From: RUG572 sp051884915 | GTDB lineage: Bacteria > Verrucomicrobiota > Kiritimatiellia > RFP12 > UBA1067 | DNA length: 64,000 nucleotides | Direction of reading: 5' to 3' | Assembly: GCA_051884915.1 (NCBI GenBank) | Contig: JBJEWF010000028.1 | Span: 14,599-78,598 of the forward strand | Shown: in pieces, positions 24,907 through 33,498 of the stretch | Position numbering within the stretch: position 1 is the stretch's first letter | Layout: each line of letters begins with the position of its first letter | Made by a program: the position numbers and the translations under genes | Notes under the pieces: generated by a model | Database searches by the model: none | The model's input: only the letters and a program-made list of their open reading frames with translations | What the model was told of the DNA's origin: nothing

Positions 24907-25752
24907 CTAGTATAGCATACCCAGCACGCGCCGAAGAAATTTTTCGGGGGTCGACGCGCCCGCCGTGACGCCCAGCCGGCACACGGACGAGAAGTCGCAC
25001 GCGGCCACGTCCTCGACCCTCCCGGCCTGCCAGGCCCGGGCCCCCTCCGCCCGCGCGATCTCGGCCAGCCGCCGCGTGTTGGAGGAATGCGCGCTTCCCA
25101 GCACCAGAACGCCGTCGCCGCCCGCCCGCACGAACCGGCGAACGGCCTCCTGCCGGTCCTTCGTGGCCGTGCAGACGTCGGCGGCGGCCGGCGTCTCCAC
25201 CGCCACTCCGCGGGCGCGCAGGGCCGCCACGACGGCCTGGATGGTCTCGCCGGCCAGCGTCGTCTGGCTGACGATCCCCGCCGCCGCCACCGGAGGCAGT
25301 TCCGCCACGTCCGCCGCCGCGCCGACAATCGCCCCCCGTCCGCCCGCGGCCACGACCTCTCCCCACACGCCGCCGACCTCCACGTGGTCGGCGTGGCCGA
25401 CCACGACGACGAACAGCCCCCGCGCCACGTAGTCGTGGACCTGGCGGTGGGCCCGCCAGACGAACGGACACGTCGCATCGACGACCCGGAGCGCGCGGGA
25501 CGCGGCGATCGCCCGCGTGGCCGGGGACACGCCATGGGCGGAGAACATCACCTGCGCGCCGCAGGGAACCGCGCGGATGTCGTCGACGAACCGCATCCCC
25601 TGCGCCTTCAGCCCGGCGATGACGGCCTCGTTGTGCACGAGTTCATGCAGACAGTAGACCGGTCCCGGCATGGAAAGGGCGTGAAGCGCCCGTTCCACGG
25701 CGGCCTTCACGCCCGAGCAGAAGCCATGCGGCTCAAGGACCTCGACGGTCAC
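24907..25752 (-). CDS. ispH: 4-Hydroxy-3-methylbut-2-enyl diphosphate reductase
   Basis: 281 residues, normal length. The three cluster cysteines are Cys12 (GFCSGV), Cys95 (DATCPFV) and Cys194 (ADVCTAT); HELVHNE, SAHGVSP and GSAHSSNT are the other conserved segments. It makes IPP and DMAPP in the last step of the non-mevalonate pathway and is an oxygen-sensitive 4Fe-4S enzyme. The ATG overlaps the mazG stop (ATGA at 25752-25749). The KS-like gene follows four bases after its stop. Confidence 0.96.
   Translation of the reverse strand: MTVEVLEPHGFCSGVKAAVERALHALSMPGPVYCLHELVHNEAVIAGLKAQGMRFVDDIRAVPCGAQVMFSAHGVSPATRAIAASRALRVVDATCPFVWRAHRQVHDYVARGLFVVVVGHADHVEVGGVWGEVVAAGGRGAIVGAAADVAELPPVAAAGIVSQTTLAGETIQAVVAALRARGVAVETPAAADVCTATKDRQEAVRRFVRAGGDGVLVLGSAHSSNTRRLAEIARAEGARAWQAGRVEDVAACDFSSVCRLGVTAGASTPEKFLRRVLGMLY
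24909..24917 (-). promoter_or_regulatory. Extended -10 promoter of the KS-like gene, within the ispH 3' end
   Basis: TGC-TATACT spans the last codons and stop of ispH, six bases before the GTG start of the KS-like gene. Transcription from it would give a leaderless GTG mRNA. Read-through from ispH is also likely. Confidence 0.5.
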
Positions 25753-26543
25753 GCGCCCCTCTGCTTCGCCTGGTCCCAGAGTTCGTCCATCTCCGCCAGC
25801 GTCATGTCCTTGAGATTCCGCCCCGCCGCCTGCGCGCCGGCCTCCACGGCCCGGAAACGCCGGGCGAACTTCGCCGTCGTCCCCTCCAGGGCGGATTCGG
25901 AATCCGCCTTCAGGTGGCGCGCCAGGTTCGTCACGGAAAAAAGCAGATCGCCCAGCTCCTCCTTGACGTGCGGATCGAGCGACGTGTCGGACGAGGCGGC
26001 GACGGCCTCCTCAAGTTCCGCCAGCTCCTCCCTGATCTTCGCCAGCGGACCCCGGGCGTCCTTCCAGTCGAACCCCACGCGCGCGGCCTTCTCCTGCGTC
26101 CGCTGCGCCTTGAGCAGCGCGGGAAGCGAAGGCGGCACGCCGTCCAGCGCGCTGTGGCGCGCCTCCTTCCGGTGCTCCTGCTGCTTGATCCGCTCCCAGT
26201 TGCGCAGAACGGTGGCGGAATCTTTGGCGTCGACATCGCCGAAGACGTGCGGATGGCGCCGGACGAGCTTGTCCGAGACGGCATTCGCCACGTCGTCGAA
26301 GGAGAAGCGCTTCTCCTGTTCCGCCATCACGCACTGGAACATGACCTGAAGCAGAACGTCGCCGAGTTCCTCGACGTAGTTCGCCCGGTCTTCGGGCCTG
26401 TCCATGGCCGCCAGCAGCTCGTAGGTCTCCTCCAGCACGCACGGCTTCAGCGTCGACAGCGTCTGGGCGCGGTCCCACGGGCACCCCGTCTCCGGATGCC
26501 GGAGACGGACCATGATTTCATGGAGACGTTCGATTCCCGTCAT
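25749..26543 (-). CDS. mazG: Nucleoside triphosphate pyrophosphohydrolase
   Basis: 264 residues with two tandem MazG domains. The first has PWDRAQT, EETYELLAAM and YVEELGDVLLQV (ExxE12-28ExxD metal-binding pattern); the second has KIREELAELEEAV and VKEELGDLLFSV. MazG hydrolyses nucleoside triphosphates to monophosphate and pyrophosphate. The pyrophosphate link to the PPi-dependent phosphofructokinase two genes upstream is suggestive but unproven. It starts 12 bases after the HAD-like gene. Confidence 0.95.
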   Translation of the reverse strand: MTGIERLHEIMVRLRHPETGCPWDRAQTLSTLKPCVLEETYELLAAMDRPEDRANYVEELGDVLLQVMFQCVMAEQEKRFSFDDVANAVSDKLVRRHPHVFGDVDAKDSATVLRNWERIKQQEHRKEARHSALDGVPPSLPALLKAQRTQEKAARVGFDWKDARGPLAKIREELAELEEAVAASSDTSLDPHVKEELGDLLFSVTNLARHLKADSESALEGTTAKFARRFRAVEAGAQAAGRNLKDMTLAEMDELWDQAKQRGA

Positions 26544-26555
26544 CTCCGCGACCCG

Positions 26556-27239
26556 TCACTTCAGGTGAAGCATGCGCAGCACGTCGTTCGCGAGCGCCGC
26601 GCTGAAGCCCTCGGCCGTCACGTCCGCGCCGCCGAAGTCCTGGTAGGCGGCATGCGGATGGATGATCGCCAATGCGCTCAGGCCGGCCCAGAGGACGGCC
26701 TTCACGCCCTTGCCCGACCCCGTCACGCCGACAGTCAGCAGGTTCACGAGGCCATTCGCGTTGCAGGCGCGGCGCCAGGCGTCCCACTTCCCGTTGCCGT
26801 AGGTCGGCGACGGTTCGGAATACGGGATGACGAGCTCGGGATCCAGGCCCTCCAGCGCCGGCGCCAGCGCGTCCGCGCCGGCGCGCGAAGCCACGACGAC
26901 CTTCAGCCCCTGATCCGTCAGCGCCTTCACGAAGGCCTTGAACCCCGGCGTCGCCGCCGCCGCGATGTTCTCCACCAGCGCCGCGTTGAACGCGGCCGCC
27001 AGCTCGCGCGCGGCCGCCGCGGCGTCGAGGTCGACGCCCAGCTTCTGCGCGAGTTCGTTCAAGCCGCCCTGATAGTTGTTGCCCGCCAGATGCAGCGCTT
27101 CAAGCTTGATCGTCAAGTCGATTCCCGCCGCCGCAAGCTGCCGCTTGGCGACGTCGAAAAGCAGCTGCGCGCCATCGAGCGCCGTGAAATCGAAATCAAC
27201 GATCACGCCACGCGGCAAAGATTTCTTTTCCTCAGACAT
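26556..27239 (-). CDS. HAD-like phosphatase/hydrolase, function unknown
   Basis: About 227 residues. VIVDFDFTALDG (Asp15, Asp17) is HAD motif I, VVVASRAGAD (about 115-124) fits motif II with its serine, and a lysine and Asp/Asn region follow in the YGNGKWDAWR segment. The middle third is helical and Ala-rich, a small cap domain. Phosphoglycolate phosphatase-like HADs are the nearest type, but the substrate is unknown. ATG codons at 27242 and 27239 are adjacent; AAAGGG six bases before the second favours 27239. An alternative start at 27269 would overlap the pfp stop as ATGA. Confidence 0.75.
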   Translation of the reverse strand: MSEEKKSLPRGVIVDFDFTALDGAQLLFDVAKRQLAAAGIDLTIKLEALHLAGNNYQGGLNELAQKLGVDLDAAAAARELAAAFNAALVENIAAAATPGFKAFVKALTDQGLKVVVASRAGADALAPALEGLDPELVIPYSEPSPTYGNGKWDAWRRACNANGLVNLLTVGVTGSGKGVKAVLWAGLSALAIIHPHAAYQDFGGADVTAEGFSAALANDVLRMLHLK

Positions 27240-27265
27240 CATACGCCCTTTCTGGGAGGTGGCAT

Positions 27266-28516
27266 TCATTCCGGCTTCGTTTTCACCACGACGCGCGTCT
27301 TGCGCGGCTTGGGCTGGCCGATCTCGTCCAGCAGCTTGCGGAACCGGCTGTTGCGCACGTTGAAGGGCTTGCCGCCCCTGATCCGGTTGAATTCGCACGC
27401 GCGGATCTCGTTCTTCCGGTCCTCGTCCTTGCCGATCACGCCGCCGACGCGCGCCAGCGCGCATTCGACGGCCTTCACCGCGCACTGGCGGATCAGGCGC
27501 AGGTCCTTCTTGTTCGGCGCGGCCGCACGGGCGAAATAGCCGCTCTTGAACACGCTGGCCTTCTCGGCGCCCAGACGCTTCGCGAACTGGTTCTTGAACC
27601 ACTCGCCCACGTTGACGCTGTCCAGCCGGGGATGGCCGAAGGCGTCCAGCGGGACGTCCTCGCCGGCTTTCCGCTTCTCCTCGATGATCTGCTTCACGCA
27701 GGCGCCTTCGGAAACGAAGATGTTCACGCAGTCGACCGCGTCCATGACCTTGCGCAGACGCTCGGCCTCCTTGTCGAAATCGATTTTCGACTCCGGCACG
27801 TACACGGCATGCACGTCCTGGCGCTCGCGCGTCAGGCCGAATTCCGGCAGGAAGCGGATGCGCCGCTTCAGCATCTTGTGGTAGGCGATGGCCGTGAACG
27901 CCGTCAGCCAGCCGCAGTTGCGGCCCATGACTTCGTGGATGATCAGCGCGCGCGGATTGGCGCTGTTTTCCTTGACGACGTTCGCGAAGAACTTCGCGCC
28001 CTCTTCGGCGGCCGTGTAGGCGCCCAGCGACTGCTTGATCGGATAGACGTCGTTGTCGATCGTCTTGGGAAGGCCGACCACCGTCAGCGGATAGTCGTTC
28101 TCCGCCAGATACTTCGCGAGATCGGCGGCCGTCGTGTTCGTATCGTCGCCGCCGATCGTGTGGAGAACGTCGACGCCGTCCTTCACGAGCTGCTCGGCCG
28201 CCACCTTCAACGGGTCCTCGCCGTCCTTCACCAGACCGCGCTTCACGCAGTCCTTGACGTTCGTCAGCTTCACGCGGCTGTTGCCGATCGGGCTGCCGCC
28301 ATGGCGCGTCAGCTCCAGCGCGTTCGCGCGCACGGCGGGCGTCACGGGAATCGAATCGCCCTTGAGAAGCCCCATGTAGCCGTTGACATAGCCGATCATC
28401 TCGACCTCGGGAGCCTGCTTCGTGTACTCGTCGATCAGAAATCCGATCGAGGAACTCAAGCAGGGAGCCAGGCCGCCCGCCGTCAGAAACGCAACTTTCT
28501 TAACTTTCTTGTCCAT
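27266..28516 (-). CDS. pfp: Pyrophosphate-dependent 6-phosphofructokinase
   Basis: 416 residues. GGDDTNT (122-128) in place of GGDGS and PKTIDND (150-156) with lysine in place of glycine are the established markers of PPi rather than ATP as phosphoryl donor; MGRNCGWL binds fructose 6-phosphate. The enzyme works reversibly in glycolysis and saves ATP, common in anaerobes. The start at 28516 follows AAAGGAC. It lies 50 bases after ribH and just before the HAD-like gene. Confidence 0.92.
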   Translation of the reverse strand: MDKKVKKVAFLTAGGLAPCLSSSIGFLIDEYTKQAPEVEMIGYVNGYMGLLKGDSIPVTPAVRANALELTRHGGSPIGNSRVKLTNVKDCVKRGLVKDGEDPLKVAAEQLVKDGVDVLHTIGGDDTNTTAADLAKYLAENDYPLTVVGLPKTIDNDVYPIKQSLGAYTAAEEGAKFFANVVKENSANPRALIIHEVMGRNCGWLTAFTAIAYHKMLKRRIRFLPEFGLTRERQDVHAVYVPESKIDFDKEAERLRKVMDAVDCVNIFVSEGACVKQIIEEKRKAGEDVPLDAFGHPRLDSVNVGEWFKNQFAKRLGAEKASVFKSGYFARAAAPNKKDLRLIRQCAVKAVECALARVGGVIGKDEDRKNEIRACEFNRIRGGKPFNVRNSRFRKLLDEIGQPKPRKTRVVVKTKPE

Positions 28517-28566
28517 TTTCTTTGTCCTTTTCCTAAGTCTTCGGCTGGCTTGCGCCAACCGCACAA

Positions 28567-29028
28567 TCAGATCTGCTTCAGCGCGTTCACGAGTTCGATG
28601 GCGGCCTGCGTGGCCGCGGCCCCCTTGTTGCCCTGTTTCGTGCCGCAGCGCTCGACCGCCTGCTCCAGATTCTCGGCGCTGACCACGCCATCCGTCACCG
28701 GAACCCCCGTCTCCAGGGAAATCTGGCTGAACGCGCGCGCCGTCGTCTCGCAGATGAGGCCCGCATGCGCCGTGGCGCCCTGCACCACGGCACCAAGACC
28801 GACCACGGCGTCGAACGTCCCCGACACCGCCAATTTCTTCGCCGCCACGGGAATCTCGTAGGCGCCCGGCACGCGGACAAGAAGCAGATTCTTCTCGTCG
28901 CCGCCCAGACGCGTGAACGCGTCGACTGCGCCTTTCACGAGCTGCTCGACCAGAAACGAGTTGAAACGGCTCGCCACCAGGGCGATTTTCAGTCCCTGCG
29001 CCGTCAGATTGCCATTGATTTCTTTCAT
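28567..29028 (-). CDS. ribH: 6,7-Dimethyl-8-ribityllumazine synthase
   Basis: 153 residues, normal length. VASRFNSFLVEQL (N-terminal substrate loop), VPGAYEIPVAAKKLA (about 48-62) and GAVVQGATAHAGLIC (about 79-93) are the hallmark segments, and TDGVVSAENLEQA follows. It forms riboflavin's lumazine precursor and usually assembles into 60-mers. No other rib gene is adjacent. A sigma70-type promoter with 17-base spacing lies upstream, so ribH starts the run ribH-pfp-HAD-mazG-ispH. Confidence 0.96.
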   Translation of the reverse strand: MKEINGNLTAQGLKIALVASRFNSFLVEQLVKGAVDAFTRLGGDEKNLLLVRVPGAYEIPVAAKKLAVSGTFDAVVGLGAVVQGATAHAGLICETTARAFSQISLETGVPVTDGVVSAENLEQAVERCGTKQGNKGAAATQAAIELVNALKQI

Positions 29029-29061
29029 GATGCCTCTCGCTAGCGTTGAACGTGTTCTTCC

Positions 29062-29090
29062 ATTATCGCACAGGAAGCGCGAACTGACAA
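29062..29090 (-). promoter_or_regulatory. Promoter of ribH operon
   Basis: TTGTCA (29090-29085), 17-base spacer, GATAAT (29067-29062). The predicted leader of about 28 bases includes GAGAGG before the ribH ATG. I see no room for an FMN riboswitch. Confidence 0.7.
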
Positions 29091-29108
29091 GGTCAAATGC
29101 GGCCGGAA

Positions 29109-29124
29109 CTTACAAAAATGTAAG
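29109..29124. repeat. Palindrome CTTACA-N4-TGTAAG upstream of ribH promoter
   Basis: Perfect six-base arms at 29109-29114 and 29119-29124 with four bases between, 18 bases upstream of the ribH -35. It is AT-rich within an otherwise extremely GC-rich 180-base spacer. It may be an operator or part of the 3' end of the transporter gene. Confidence 0.35.
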
Positions 29125-29210
29125 GCGGGCGCGCAAGCCGCATTTCGCCGCGGCGGGCGCGCCCGTTTCCCCGCCGCCCGCGAACGGCGCGCCCCGCCGC
29201 CCCGCCGGCG

Positions 29211-30743
29211 CTAGGCCCTTTCGGGCATCCGGCCCGTCTTGAAGTACTGTTCGACCTCTTCCAGCGTGCGGCCCTTGGTTTCCGGCAGGAAGAACGCCGC
29301 CGTGATGAAGTAGACGACGGTGAAGCCGGCGAGCACGAAGAAGACCGACCCGTTGTTGCCCGTCCACGCGCACCATTTCGGGAACACCGTGGCGATGACC
29401 GCGGAGATGCCCTGGTTGACGATCATCGCGATGGCCATGCCGTTGGCGCGGATGCGCGTGGGCATCAGTTCCGAAAGCGCCAGCCACACGCAGACGCCCG
29501 GACCGACCGCGAAGAACGCGATGAACATGAAGAAGAACGCCGTCGCGCAGACGCCCGTCGCCAGCGACGCCGCGCACCAGCCCTTCGAGATCGCGAAGAA
29601 GATCGAGCCGACGCCGCAGAGGCCCACGATGATGCCCGACGTGCCGAGTTTCAGGAGGAACTTGCGGCCCTTCTTGTCGACCAGCGCGCACGCGACGACG
29701 GTCATGAAGACGTTCACGAGCTTGATCGCGAGATCGGAGTAGTTCGCGAGGATGCCCTCCATGCCCGTGGTCTTGAAGATGTCGACCGTGTAGTTGAGGA
29801 CCGAGTTGATGCCCGTCGTCTGGTTGCAGGCGAGAATGACGACCGCCAGGCAAAACGGATAGACATACTTGCGCTGGAAGAGCGTATCGCCCCGCGCGGC
29901 CGCCGCGATCGCCGCCTTCTCGGCCGCCGCCGCCTCGTCGGCCGCGATCATCTCCGCGAGGATCTTCTCCGCCCGTTCCGCGCCGTTGTTCGCCGCGAGC
30001 GACGCCAGGGCCTCGTCCCGGCGGCCCTTCCGGTAAAGCCAGCGCGGCGACTCCTTCAGCCCGAACGCGCCGAGGAAGAGGACCAGCCCCGGCACCGCCG
30101 AGCAAATGAAAATCGTCTGCCAGGCCATCGTCCAGCTCCTGAACCGCTCCGGCGCGACCCATTCCCGGATCTGGGCCAGCGTCACCTTGGCGACTTCAAC
30201 GCCATTCGCCTCGGCCGCCGCCTTGACCACTTTGTCCGAATCGCCCGTCCAGCCGGTGACCACCAGCCCGATCACGGCCGCAAACGCCAGGCCGATCGTC
30301 AGCAAGAGCTGGAACATGCCCGTCCCCCAGCCGCGCGAATCGGAATCGAGGCACTCCGCCAGATACATCGGCACCACCACGCCCACGAGGCCGGCGGACG
30401 CGCCCTGCAGGGTGCGGCCAACCGTCAGCAGGAGGAAATTGCCGCCGTCGAAGATTCCCGACACGCAAATGACGGGAATCGAGATGAAAAAGCAGAACGC
30501 GGAGGCGATGATGATTTTCTTGCGGCCGAAAAGCTCGGCCAGCAAACCCGCGAAGAGGGAGGAGAGCACGGACCCCCAGAGCACCGCGCCGACGACGAAG
30601 CCCAGCTGCCCCACCGAATAGTCCGAGGTGTTGCGCACGTACGGCAGCGCCGCGGCGATGACGCCGACGTCAATGCCGAAGATGAGTCCCCCCAGTCCGG
30701 CCATCGCCAGCAGGTAGCGCGCATATCGCTTGACGCTGTCCAT
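29211..30743 (-). CDS. MFS sugar transporter (sugar porter family)
   Basis: 510 residues with about 12 membrane helices. ELFGRKK after helix 2, ESPRWLYRKGR after helix 6 and PETKGRTLEEVE after helix 12 are the sugar-porter signatures; NQTTGINSVLNYT in helix 7 matches the QQxxGxNxxxYY hexose/pentose site. It probably imports a monosaccharide with H+. An unusually long periplasmic loop sits between helices 5 and 6 (about 165-208), and an Ala-rich cytosolic insert (DEAAAAEKAAIAAAA, about 268-282) is in the central loop. It starts 14 bases after the kinase gene. Confidence 0.9.
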   Translation of the reverse strand: MDSVKRYARYLLAMAGLGGLIFGIDVGVIAAALPYVRNTSDYSVGQLGFVVGAVLWGSVLSSLFAGLLAELFGRKKIIIASAFCFFISIPVICVSGIFDGGNFLLLTVGRTLQGASAGLVGVVVPMYLAECLDSDSRGWGTGMFQLLLTIGLAFAAVIGLVVTGWTGDSDKVVKAAAEANGVEVAKVTLAQIREWVAPERFRSWTMAWQTIFICSAVPGLVLFLGAFGLKESPRWLYRKGRRDEALASLAANNGAERAEKILAEMIAADEAAAAEKAAIAAAARGDTLFQRKYVYPFCLAVVILACNQTTGINSVLNYTVDIFKTTGMEGILANYSDLAIKLVNVFMTVVACALVDKKGRKFLLKLGTSGIIVGLCGVGSIFFAISKGWCAASLATGVCATAFFFMFIAFFAVGPGVCVWLALSELMPTRIRANGMAIAMIVNQGISAVIATVFPKWCAWTGNNGSVFFVLAGFTVVYFITAAFFLPETKGRTLEEVEQYFKTGRMPERA

Positions 30744-30757
30744 CCCGACCGTCCTTC

Positions 30758-33442
30758 CTATTCGGCGGCTTCAAGTTCGACGTCCGGGAAGAGGCGCGCG
30801 GCCGTCTTGCGGCATTCCTCGAAGTCCTTCACGGCCTTCTTGACGAGCACCGGCGCGTATTCGGCGGCGCCTTCGACTTCCGCATAAAGCAGCCGGAGCG
30901 TCAGCGCGGCGCCGAACATGTGGTTCGACCACTGCATCTTGCTCGTCACGTAGCGGGCCTCCAGCCCCTTCTGGACAAGATCGTTGATGAGCTGGTTCAT
31001 GCAGGCGACGTATTCCTTCTTGCCGTAGAAGCGCCGCCATTCGACCGTCACCGCCCGGTCGACCGGCTCCATCTTGCCCGTCTTCTTGTTGGACCGGAGC
31101 CGCTGGAGGCTGATGTCCTTCGCCGTCACGGCCGTCACGACCGTCCCGTTCCTGAACTTGAACCCCTTGGCCTTGCTGATGAAGTACTGGTGGAGGCCCT
31201 GCATCCGCTCGACCTTCATCCGCGCCGTGCGCAATTCGTCCTTGCCCTCGGCCGTCGTCAAATCGTCCTGCAGCAGCCGCAGCTGCTTCAGCGCCGGCTC
31301 CCAGTCCAGGGACTTCAGGCGGGACGAGACGAGGCTGTCGAACCGCGCCCTGACCTTCGCCGTCTCTTCCTCGACCTTGGCCTTGTGCTCTTCCGCCGCC
31401 CGGGCGGCGGCCTGTTCCTTCGCCAGCTTCTCCGCCTGTTCCTTCGCCAGCCGTTCGGCCTTGGCCTTGGCGCGCTGGATCTGGGCCAGGGCCTGCTTGA
31501 CCAGTTCGGCCGACTTCTTGCGGATGACCGAGGTCTTGCGCTGCGTCTGCTCCACGCACTTCATGCCCTTGATGGACTCGAACTCCTCCACGAGGGTCTG
31601 CGAAAGCTTGGCCAGCTTTTCGGTCGTCTCGATGTCCTCCGCCGTCAGCTCGTTGACTTTCCTGCCCTTTTCGAGCAGCAGCCGCACGCGCCCCTGCACG
31701 CGGATGTCGGCCGCACGGCAGAAGTAGAGGTCGTTCCACAGTTCCATGAACTGCTTCACCGCCCCCGGAATTTCGACGGCGGGCTCCTGCGGCTTCTCCT
31801 CTTCCGCAGGCGGCGCCTCTTCCGCCGCCGGCTTGTCGGCGGGTTTCGGCGCTTCCGCCTTCGCGCCGCCCGGCTGGGCGATTGTGGCGTTCGCGGCCGC
31901 CGCCGTCGCGTTCGTGGCCACCGCCGCATTCGCGGCCGCCGCTGGCGCCGCATTCGTGGTCGCCGCCGGCGCCGCATTCGTGGTCGCCGCCGCCGGCGCG
32001 TTCGTGGCCGTCTGGCTGGCTTCGGCTGTCGCTTTGGCGTCGGCCGCCGCCTGGTTGGCTTCGGCCGCGGCCGTCGCGACGGCCGCCAGATGGAGTTCGT
32101 TCGTGTAGGCGATGGCCTCGGCGATGTCCTTCGTGGGCGGAGGCTCGATCATGTCGGCCACGGCGTCGCGCAACTCGTCCGGAATGGCCCTCTTCAATTC
32201 CCGGACCGCCGTCTCCATGTCCTTGTCGTTTTTCGCGACCAGCTCGTGGAAGTTGTTCCCGAAATCGCCCACGGCCTTCAGCGTATTCTGGATGGCCGTG
32301 CGCGCCAGCGTCTGCTTGGCGACGATCTCCTGCATGTGCTCGCGTTCCTCGCGCGCCTTTTCGGCATGCACGTACCACATCAGGCCGCCGACCACGAGAA
32401 GAATCAGCAGCACGACGCCGCCCACGACCATGCCGACGACCGCTCCGACGTTCAGCGGCTTCTTCGCGTCCTCGTCCTCGACGGGCGTCAGCTCCGCCAC
32501 GTCGTCGCCCAAGACCGCCGGCGTCACGCCGGTTTCCGCGGACAGATGCGTCCGCGTGGTCCGGCCCCTGATCTTGATTTTGGTGCCGATCGACGTGCTC
32601 TGCCGCTTCTCCGGGCCCGCCTTGGCCAGGAACCGCTTGAAATCGCCGAGCAGCGACGTATAGGTCGGGTAGCGCATGGATGGTTCGAGTTCGAGCATGC
32701 GCATGATGATCGAGTCGACTTCCTTCGGCAGATCCGGACGGATCTCGCTCGGCTTCGGCGGAGGCGCCTCGAAGCGCGCCTTCACCACGGCCGTCGAATC
32801 GGCGCCGTCCCACGGCGGCACGCCCGTCAGCGCGTGGTAGAGCGTGCCGCCCAGCGAATAGATGTCCGCCCGGTAGTCGATTTTCTGGCGGCGGACCTTC
32901 TCGGGCGAGATGTAGTAGGGCGTGCCCCAGATCTCGTTGGAATCCCCCTGCATGGCCGCCAGGCCGAAGTCCACGAGTTTCGCGCTGCCGTCCGTGTCGA
33001 ACAGGATGTTCTCCGGCTTCACGTCGCCGTGCACGAGTCCCTGTTCGGCGGCCAGCGCCAGCGCGTCCGCCATCTGCTGGCCGATGCGCATGACGCGCAC
33101 GACGTCCATCGTGCCGGGATTGGCCTCCATCTCCCTGTCGAGCGAACCGCCGGAGACAAGCTCCATCGCGATGTAGGGCATGCCGTTTTCCTGGCCGAAC
33201 GAATAGACCTGGGCGATGTTGGGATGATTCAGCCGGGCCACCGCCTGCGCTTCGCGCTGGAACCGCTCGACGAACTTCGGGTCCTCGCCCAGGGACTTGA
33301 GCAGCACCTTGATGCCGACCTTGCGGTCCAGCATCTTGTCGCGCGCCAGATAGACGCCTCCCATGCCCCCATGCCCCAGTTCCTTCTCAAGAAGGAAGTG
33401 TCCGAAATCGGACGGCGTTGGAATCATCTGTTCTTCCTGCAT
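30758..33442 (-). CDS. Transmembrane eukaryotic-type Ser/Thr protein kinase
   Basis: 894 residues. Kinase domain at about 12-275: glycine loop GHGGMGGV (23-30), Lys45, catalytic loop HGDVKPEN (138-145, HGD instead of HRD), DFG (158-160) and GTPYYISPE. One membrane helix at about 332-358, then an outside region with low-complexity Ala/Thr/Asn repeats (about 480-525), a Pro/Glu/Ala stretch, and a long charged coiled coil (about 625-710). The C-terminal 150 residues are unclassified. Bacterial kinases with HGD are non-RD types and are often not activated through loop phosphorylation. Start at 33442 has AGGAGG eight bases away; an in-frame ATG at 33463 lacks this. Co-transcribed with lepB (56 bases) and the MFS gene. 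Confidence 0.9.
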   Translation of the reverse strand: MQEEQMIPTPSDFGHFLLEKELGHGGMGGVYLARDKMLDRKVGIKVLLKSLGEDPKFVERFQREAQAVARLNHPNIAQVYSFGQENGMPYIAMELVSGGSLDREMEANPGTMDVVRVMRIGQQMADALALAAEQGLVHGDVKPENILFDTDGSAKLVDFGLAAMQGDSNEIWGTPYYISPEKVRRQKIDYRADIYSLGGTLYHALTGVPPWDGADSTAVVKARFEAPPPKPSEIRPDLPKEVDSIIMRMLELEPSMRYPTYTSLLGDFKRFLAKAGPEKRQSTSIGTKIKIRGRTTRTHLSAETGVTPAVLGDDVAELTPVEDEDAKKPLNVGAVVGMVVGGVVLLILLVVGGLMWYVHAEKAREEREHMQEIVAKQTLARTAIQNTLKAVGDFGNNFHELVAKNDKDMETAVRELKRAIPDELRDAVADMIEPPPTKDIAEAIAYTNELHLAAVATAAAEANQAAADAKATAEASQTATNAPAAATTNAAPAATTNAAPAAAANAAVATNATAAAANATIAQPGGAKAEAPKPADKPAAEEAPPAEEEKPQEPAVEIPGAVKQFMELWNDLYFCRAADIRVQGRVRLLLEKGRKVNELTAEDIETTEKLAKLSQTLVEEFESIKGMKCVEQTQRKTSVIRKKSAELVKQALAQIQRAKAKAERLAKEQAEKLAKEQAAARAAEEHKAKVEEETAKVRARFDSLVSSRLKSLDWEPALKQLRLLQDDLTTAEGKDELRTARMKVERMQGLHQYFISKAKGFKFRNGTVVTAVTAKDISLQRLRSNKKTGKMEPVDRAVTVEWRRFYGKKEYVACMNQLINDLVQKGLEARYVTSKMQWSNHMFGAALTLRLLYAEVEGAAEYAPVLVKKAVKDFEECRKTAARLFPDVELEAAE
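31906..32006. repeat. Imperfect 24-base tandem repeat inside the kinase gene
   Basis: Units such as GCCGCATTCGTGGTCGCCGC recur three to four times and encode Thr-Asn-Ala-Ala-Pro-Ala-Ala repeats of the extracytoplasmic region. In-frame copy number change would alter linker length only. Confidence 0.6.
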
Positions 33443-33498
33443 GTCAGCCCTCCTGAAGTCCATCTCTCGACATCTTGCCCAAAATCTCCGCCGCCACC

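Noticed and set aside
27266..28516. ATP-dependent phosphofructokinase (pfkA)
   Set aside because: GGDD and PKTIDND are markers of the PPi-dependent type.
28950..29100. FMN riboswitch before ribH
   Set aside because: The leader after the promoter is only about 28 bases, too short, and no RFN element sequence is present.
31906..32006. CRISPR array
   Set aside because: The repeats are contiguous, in frame and coding, with no unique spacers.
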